Assembly: GCA_021808205.1 (NCBI GenBank)
Contig: JAKBCD010000081.1
Location: forward strand, 1-7,235
DNA: 7,235 nucleotides
Origin: Pseudomonadota bacterium
Lineage (GTDB): Bacteria > Pseudomonadota > Alphaproteobacteria > Acetobacterales > Acetobacteraceae
Reading direction: 5' to 3'
How positions within the stretch are numbered: the first letter of the stretch is position 1; each line of letters starts with the position of its first letter. Below, in pieces: positions 5,374 to 7,235 of this stretch. The notes below the pieces were generated by a model. The model searched no databases. It was not told the DNA's origin and saw only the letters and a list, made by a program, of their open reading frames with translations. Made by a program: the position numbers and the translations under genes.

Positions 5374-6048
5374 ATGAAACCGATTCTAAAGCAGCTTGAA
5401 CGGCGTGGGTTTTTGGCGGGCGCGGCGGCTCTGGCGGCTGGCAGGCCGGCGGGGGCGGTGCTGCCGGTGCCCCCTTGTGGCGCGCTGTGCTTCAAAATTC
5501 TCCGCAATGGCACGCCAGTTGGGGAGCATCATGTGGCGTTCACGCAGTCTGGCAATTGCCTGCGGGTGGACACCAATGTTGAAATGGTTGTGACGGTGGC
5601 AGGTATTGCCGTCTTTCGCTATCGGGGCAGAGTTTGTGAATATTGGCGGGATGGCGTGTTCACCAGCCTTGCCAGCACGGTGAACCATAACGGCACGCGG
5701 CTTGTTGTGCAGGCGGCTCAAATTCCAGGCGGCTATGCGGTGCAGAGCACCAAGGCCGGTGATTACCGCTACACCGGCAGCCCACCGATGCTGCCGATGA
5801 CGTATTGGAACCAAGCCATGCTGAAGGCGATGATTTTAAACGTGGAAACGGGCCGACATTATCCCGCCATTGTAAGCTCGCCTGGCTGGAACAGCCTGCC
5901 TGCGGCCAATGGCGGCACGATTCTGGCGCGGCGTTTTGATGTCACCGGGAAATTACACATGTCGCTTTGGTATGACCAAAATGGTCAATGGTCAGGCTTT
6001 GAATTTCATGTGCTGGGCCATGAAGTGTATCAGAAATACCTGAACTGA
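5374..6048 (+). CDS. DUF6134-family exported protein with Tat-like signal peptide
   Basis: The 224-residue protein starts with ERRGFLAGAAALAAG (9-23), a twin-arginine pattern (RRxFL) followed by a hydrophobic Ala-rich segment and a plausible cleavage site near AGA at 26-28. Export by the Tat system to the periplasm is therefore likely. The mature part has the DUF6134 pattern as I remember it: FKILRNGTPVGEHHV (40-54), VEMVVTVAGIAVFRYRGRV (69-87), CEYWRDG (88-94), MTYWNQ (142-147), VETGRHY (157-163) and, near the end, HMSLWYDQNGQW (195-206). It is probably mostly beta-strand. Four cysteines (C35, C39, C62, C88) could form two disulfides. The function is unknown. The ATG at 5374 is chosen because AGAAGGG precedes it and it gives a proper signal peptide; the frame is open back to 5224, but that stretch overlaps the phosphatase gene on the other strand. 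It converges on the 96-residue hypothetical gene. Confidence 0.85.
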   Translation: MKPILKQLERRGFLAGAAALAAGRPAGAVLPVPPCGALCFKILRNGTPVGEHHVAFTQSGNCLRVDTNVEMVVTVAGIAVFRYRGRVCEYWRDGVFTSLASTVNHNGTRLVVQAAQIPGGYAVQSTKAGDYRYTGSPPMLPMTYWNQAMLKAMILNVETGRHYPAIVSSPGWNSLPAANGGTILARRFDVTGKLHMSLWYDQNGQWSGFEFHVLGHEVYQKYLN

Positions 6049-6072
6049 GCCCCGCCAGGTGTGCCGGGGGCT
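6048..6072. terminator. GC-rich stem-loop between convergent genes (possible bidirectional terminator)
   Basis: AGCCCC (6048-6053) pairs with GGGGCT (6067-6072) around a 13-nt loop, in the 27-bp gap between the stops of two convergent genes. Its position suggests a shared terminator. Neither strand has a clear T-run after the stem, so it is not a textbook intrinsic terminator. Confidence 0.35.
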
Positions 6073-6075
6073 GAT

Positions 6076-6366
6076 TCAGTTGAAGTTTTCCTCAGGGTGG
6101 CGCAGATGCCATAGCCGCTCATGCGCGGCAACCAGGCTTTCTATGCTCTTGCGCCGGTTCGCATCTGGCGGAACGGTGCGGCGGGTGAGCATGGATTCCA
6201 GAATGCGCAGCAACTGCTCCGCAATCTCGTAATCGCCTTGGTCGCAGGCGTGGTGGAAGGCAAGTAAAATCTTGTCAGACAAACGGCGGCTGTAGCGCGG
6301 CGCACCGGATTGAGGCCGATGGCCGGCGTCGTCGATGTCGTCCTCAGGGTTTGTCAAACCTGCCAT
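6076..6366 (-). CDS. Conserved alphaproteobacterial hypothetical protein (96 residues)
   Basis: I recognise this from memory as a small protein widely conserved in Rhodospirillales and other Alphaproteobacteria, without a known function. The first 25 residues are polar and variable in appearance (NPEDDIDDAGHRPQSG). The core is helical: RRLSDKILLAFHHACDQGDY (27-46), EIAEQLLRILESMLTRR (47-63), and after a PPDANRR linker, SIESLVAAHERLWHLRHPEE (74-93). The CDQGDYEIAEQLL stretch looks like a single TPR-like helix pair, suggesting a protein-protein interaction role (inference). No signal peptide or membrane segment is seen. The ATG at 6366 is the only sensible start; a GGA lies about 11 nt upstream. 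It stands alone, with an AT-rich spacer upstream and a convergent DUF6134 gene downstream. Confidence 0.85.
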   Translation of the reverse strand: MAGLTNPEDDIDDAGHRPQSGAPRYSRRLSDKILLAFHHACDQGDYEIAEQLLRILESMLTRRTVPPDANRRKSIESLVAAHERLWHLRHPEENFN

Positions 6367-6630
6367 ATTTGTTTTGGTCCGGTATTAAAAAAGTTGCAAA
6401 ACTCACGGGAGGCGAAGTGTGGGTTGTTTCTATCCAGTTGTATCAATTTTTATACCGCGCCGCCCCTTCTATCCTTGTCGGTGACTTACTCAATCAACAA
6501 AGACATCCCAGTGTCATTTATTAGGAGATATTTGACCGCTGCGCCAGAGGGAATTGAGCTATGATGAAAAATGAAAATGTTAAGAGCTTTTTTGTTATGC
6601 CTGATAACGAAATTTTACCTAGCAAGATGG
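6367..6630. other. AT-rich spacer between the 96-residue gene and nrdB
   Basis: About 264 bp with no gene I can support on either strand. GC is roughly 40 percent by hand count, clearly lower than the surrounding genes. It holds the upstream region of the 96-residue minus-strand gene and the 3' flank of nrdB. It also contains a 27-codon plus-strand frame starting at 6561 behind a GAGGGA sequence, an AT-rich palindrome at 6590-6612, and an 8-bp direct repeat TTCTATCC (6428-6435 and 6467-6474). No clear promoter for the 96-residue gene stands out, although TATAAA is present on the minus strand in the middle of the spacer. Confidence 0.7.
6590..6612. repeat. AT-rich palindrome downstream of nrdB
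   Basis: GTTAT (6594-6598) and ATAAC (6604-6608) flank the loop GCCTG. The pairing extends through a T-rich outer part (6590-6593 with 6609-6612), with a G-T pair if read as plus-strand RNA. It lies about 20 bp beyond the nrdB stop. As an nrdB terminator it would be followed by A residues rather than T, so that role is doubtful. Confidence 0.3.
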
Positions 6631-7235
6631 TCAGGCGGGGCTGACCGGCGGGTCGAAGTCGGTAAAGGCATCTTCCCAAGAGCCAGACGTGGCTGCCTTG
6701 CTATATTCGGTGGAGCGGTTTTCGAAGAAGTTCGTGTGCTCCACCGCGTTCAGCATTTCGTCCAGCCAGGGCAGAGGGTTCTTTTCCACGTGGAACAGCG
6801 CGTTCAGCCCCAGCCCCCCTAAGCGCCGGTCCGCGATGTAGCGGATATAGGTTTTCACCTCCTCGGCCGTCAGGCCCTCGACCGCGCCAAGCTCGAAGGC
6901 GAGGTCGATAAACGCGTCTTCATGGTCCACGATGGTGGCGCAGGTGAGATAGATTTCCCTGCGCAATTCCTCCGTCCAGATTTCCGGGTTTTCGGAAATG
7001 AAGGTGCGGAACAGCTTGGTGATGCTCTCGCAATGCAGTGATTCATCACGCACAGACCAGGTGATGATCTGGCCCATGCCCTTCATTTTGTTGAAGCGCG
7101 GGAAGTTTAGCAGAATTGCGAAGGAGGCAAAAAGCTGAAGCCCTTCCGTAAAGGCCCCGAAAGCGGCAAGAGTTTTGGCGATCTCATGCTTGTTCTCCAT
7201 CGAGAAGCTGTGCATGTAATCGTATTTATCCTTCA
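6631..7235 (-). CDS. nrdB: Ribonucleoside-diphosphate reductase, class I small (R2) subunit, C-terminal 200 residues (cut by window edge)
   Basis: NrdB holds the di-iron cofactor that starts the radical chemistry by which NrdA reduces ribonucleotides to deoxyribonucleotides. The visible part includes FGAFTEGLQLFASFAILLNF, whose Glu corresponds to iron ligand E204 of E. coli. It also includes ITWSVRDESLHCES, whose E-x-x-H gives ligands equivalent to E238 and H241. The later stretches ALFHVEKNPLPWLDEM and NRSTEYSKAATSGSWEDAF are typical of the alphaproteobacterial type; the conserved Tyr in EYSKAA probably takes part in radical transfer to NrdA. The first iron ligands and the radical tyrosine lie outside the window, so the subclass and metal cannot be settled. 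The frame stays open to the right edge (…KDKYDY before the internal methionine at 7215), so that methionine is not the start. The stop is TGA at 6633-6631. Confidence 0.95.
   Translation of the reverse strand, partial: KDKYDYMHSFSMENKHEIAKTLAAFGAFTEGLQLFASFAILLNFPRFNKMKGMGQIITWSVRDESLHCESITKLFRTFISENPEIWTEELRREIYLTCATIVDHEDAFIDLAFELGAVEGLTAEEVKTYIRYIADRRLGGLGLNALFHVEKNPLPWLDEMLNAVEHTNFFENRSTEYSKAATSGSWEDAFTDFDPPVSPA

Noticed and set aside
6310..6564. Plus-strand frame of 84 codons reaching into the AT-rich spacer
   Set aside because: Its first third is antisense to the 96-residue gene, it lacks a ribosome site at the ATG and has no recognisable pattern. Its TGA overlaps the ATG at 6561, but that alone is weak evidence.
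6571..6822. Plus-strand frame of 83 codons
   Set aside because: It is mostly antisense to nrdB, whose iron-ligand and C-terminal motifs are unmistakable.
1..7235. CRISPR array, insertion sequence, integrase or toxin-antitoxin pair
   Set aside because: No regularly spaced repeats, transposase or recombinase motifs, tRNA-derived direct-repeat attachment site, or paired small toxin/antitoxin genes were found. The tRNA-Gly has no duplicated 3' end nearby.

Overview
The window looks like ordinary chromosomal DNA from a GC-rich alphaproteobacterium. The protein flavour suggests Rhodospirillales, perhaps an Acetobacteraceae-like acidophile. That placement is an inference from remembered family resemblance (the NrdB C-terminus, the cysteine-poor Trm112 protein, a chaperedoxin that keeps WCGPC, DUF6134); no search was run. 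I see no insertion sequence, prophage, CRISPR array, toxin-antitoxin pair or defence island.

Left part, minus strand (about 1-1400). A tRNA-Gly(GCC) with its own promoter is followed in the same direction by an unannotated-looking 53-residue basic ORF, then dcd (dCTP deaminase), then murA, which runs off the left edge. The small ORF overlaps dcd by 10 nt, and dcd and murA are 8 nt apart, so these three look like one transcription unit.

Centre, plus strand (about 1440-4755). A four-gene run has gaps of 4, 3 and 27 nt: a CnoX-type chaperedoxin (thioredoxin plus TPR), a stand-alone LON substrate-binding-domain protein, a Trm112/YcaR-family small protein, and a 14-TM DHA2 drug-efflux-type MFS transporter. 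The first two suggest a protein quality-control theme. The tRNA-Gly and cnoX promoters are divergent and carry nearly identical -10/start regions as an inverted repeat.

Right part (about 4768-7235). A SixA-like histidine phosphatase (minus) converges on the MFS gene. It is divergent from a DUF6134 protein with a twin-arginine-like signal peptide (plus), with a short palindrome between the two starts. A 96-residue conserved hypothetical (minus) converges on the DUF6134 gene across a GC-rich hairpin. An AT-rich spacer of about 264 bp follows, then the C-terminal 200 residues of nrdB (class I ribonucleotide reductase small subunit, minus), which runs off the right edge.

The points most worth a second look are the small ORF in front of dcd, the chaperedoxin-LON-domain pairing, the mirrored promoter motif, the DUF6134 exported protein with its candidate operator, the 96-residue hypothetical, and the compositionally distinct spacer. 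None is strong evidence for a wholly new system.
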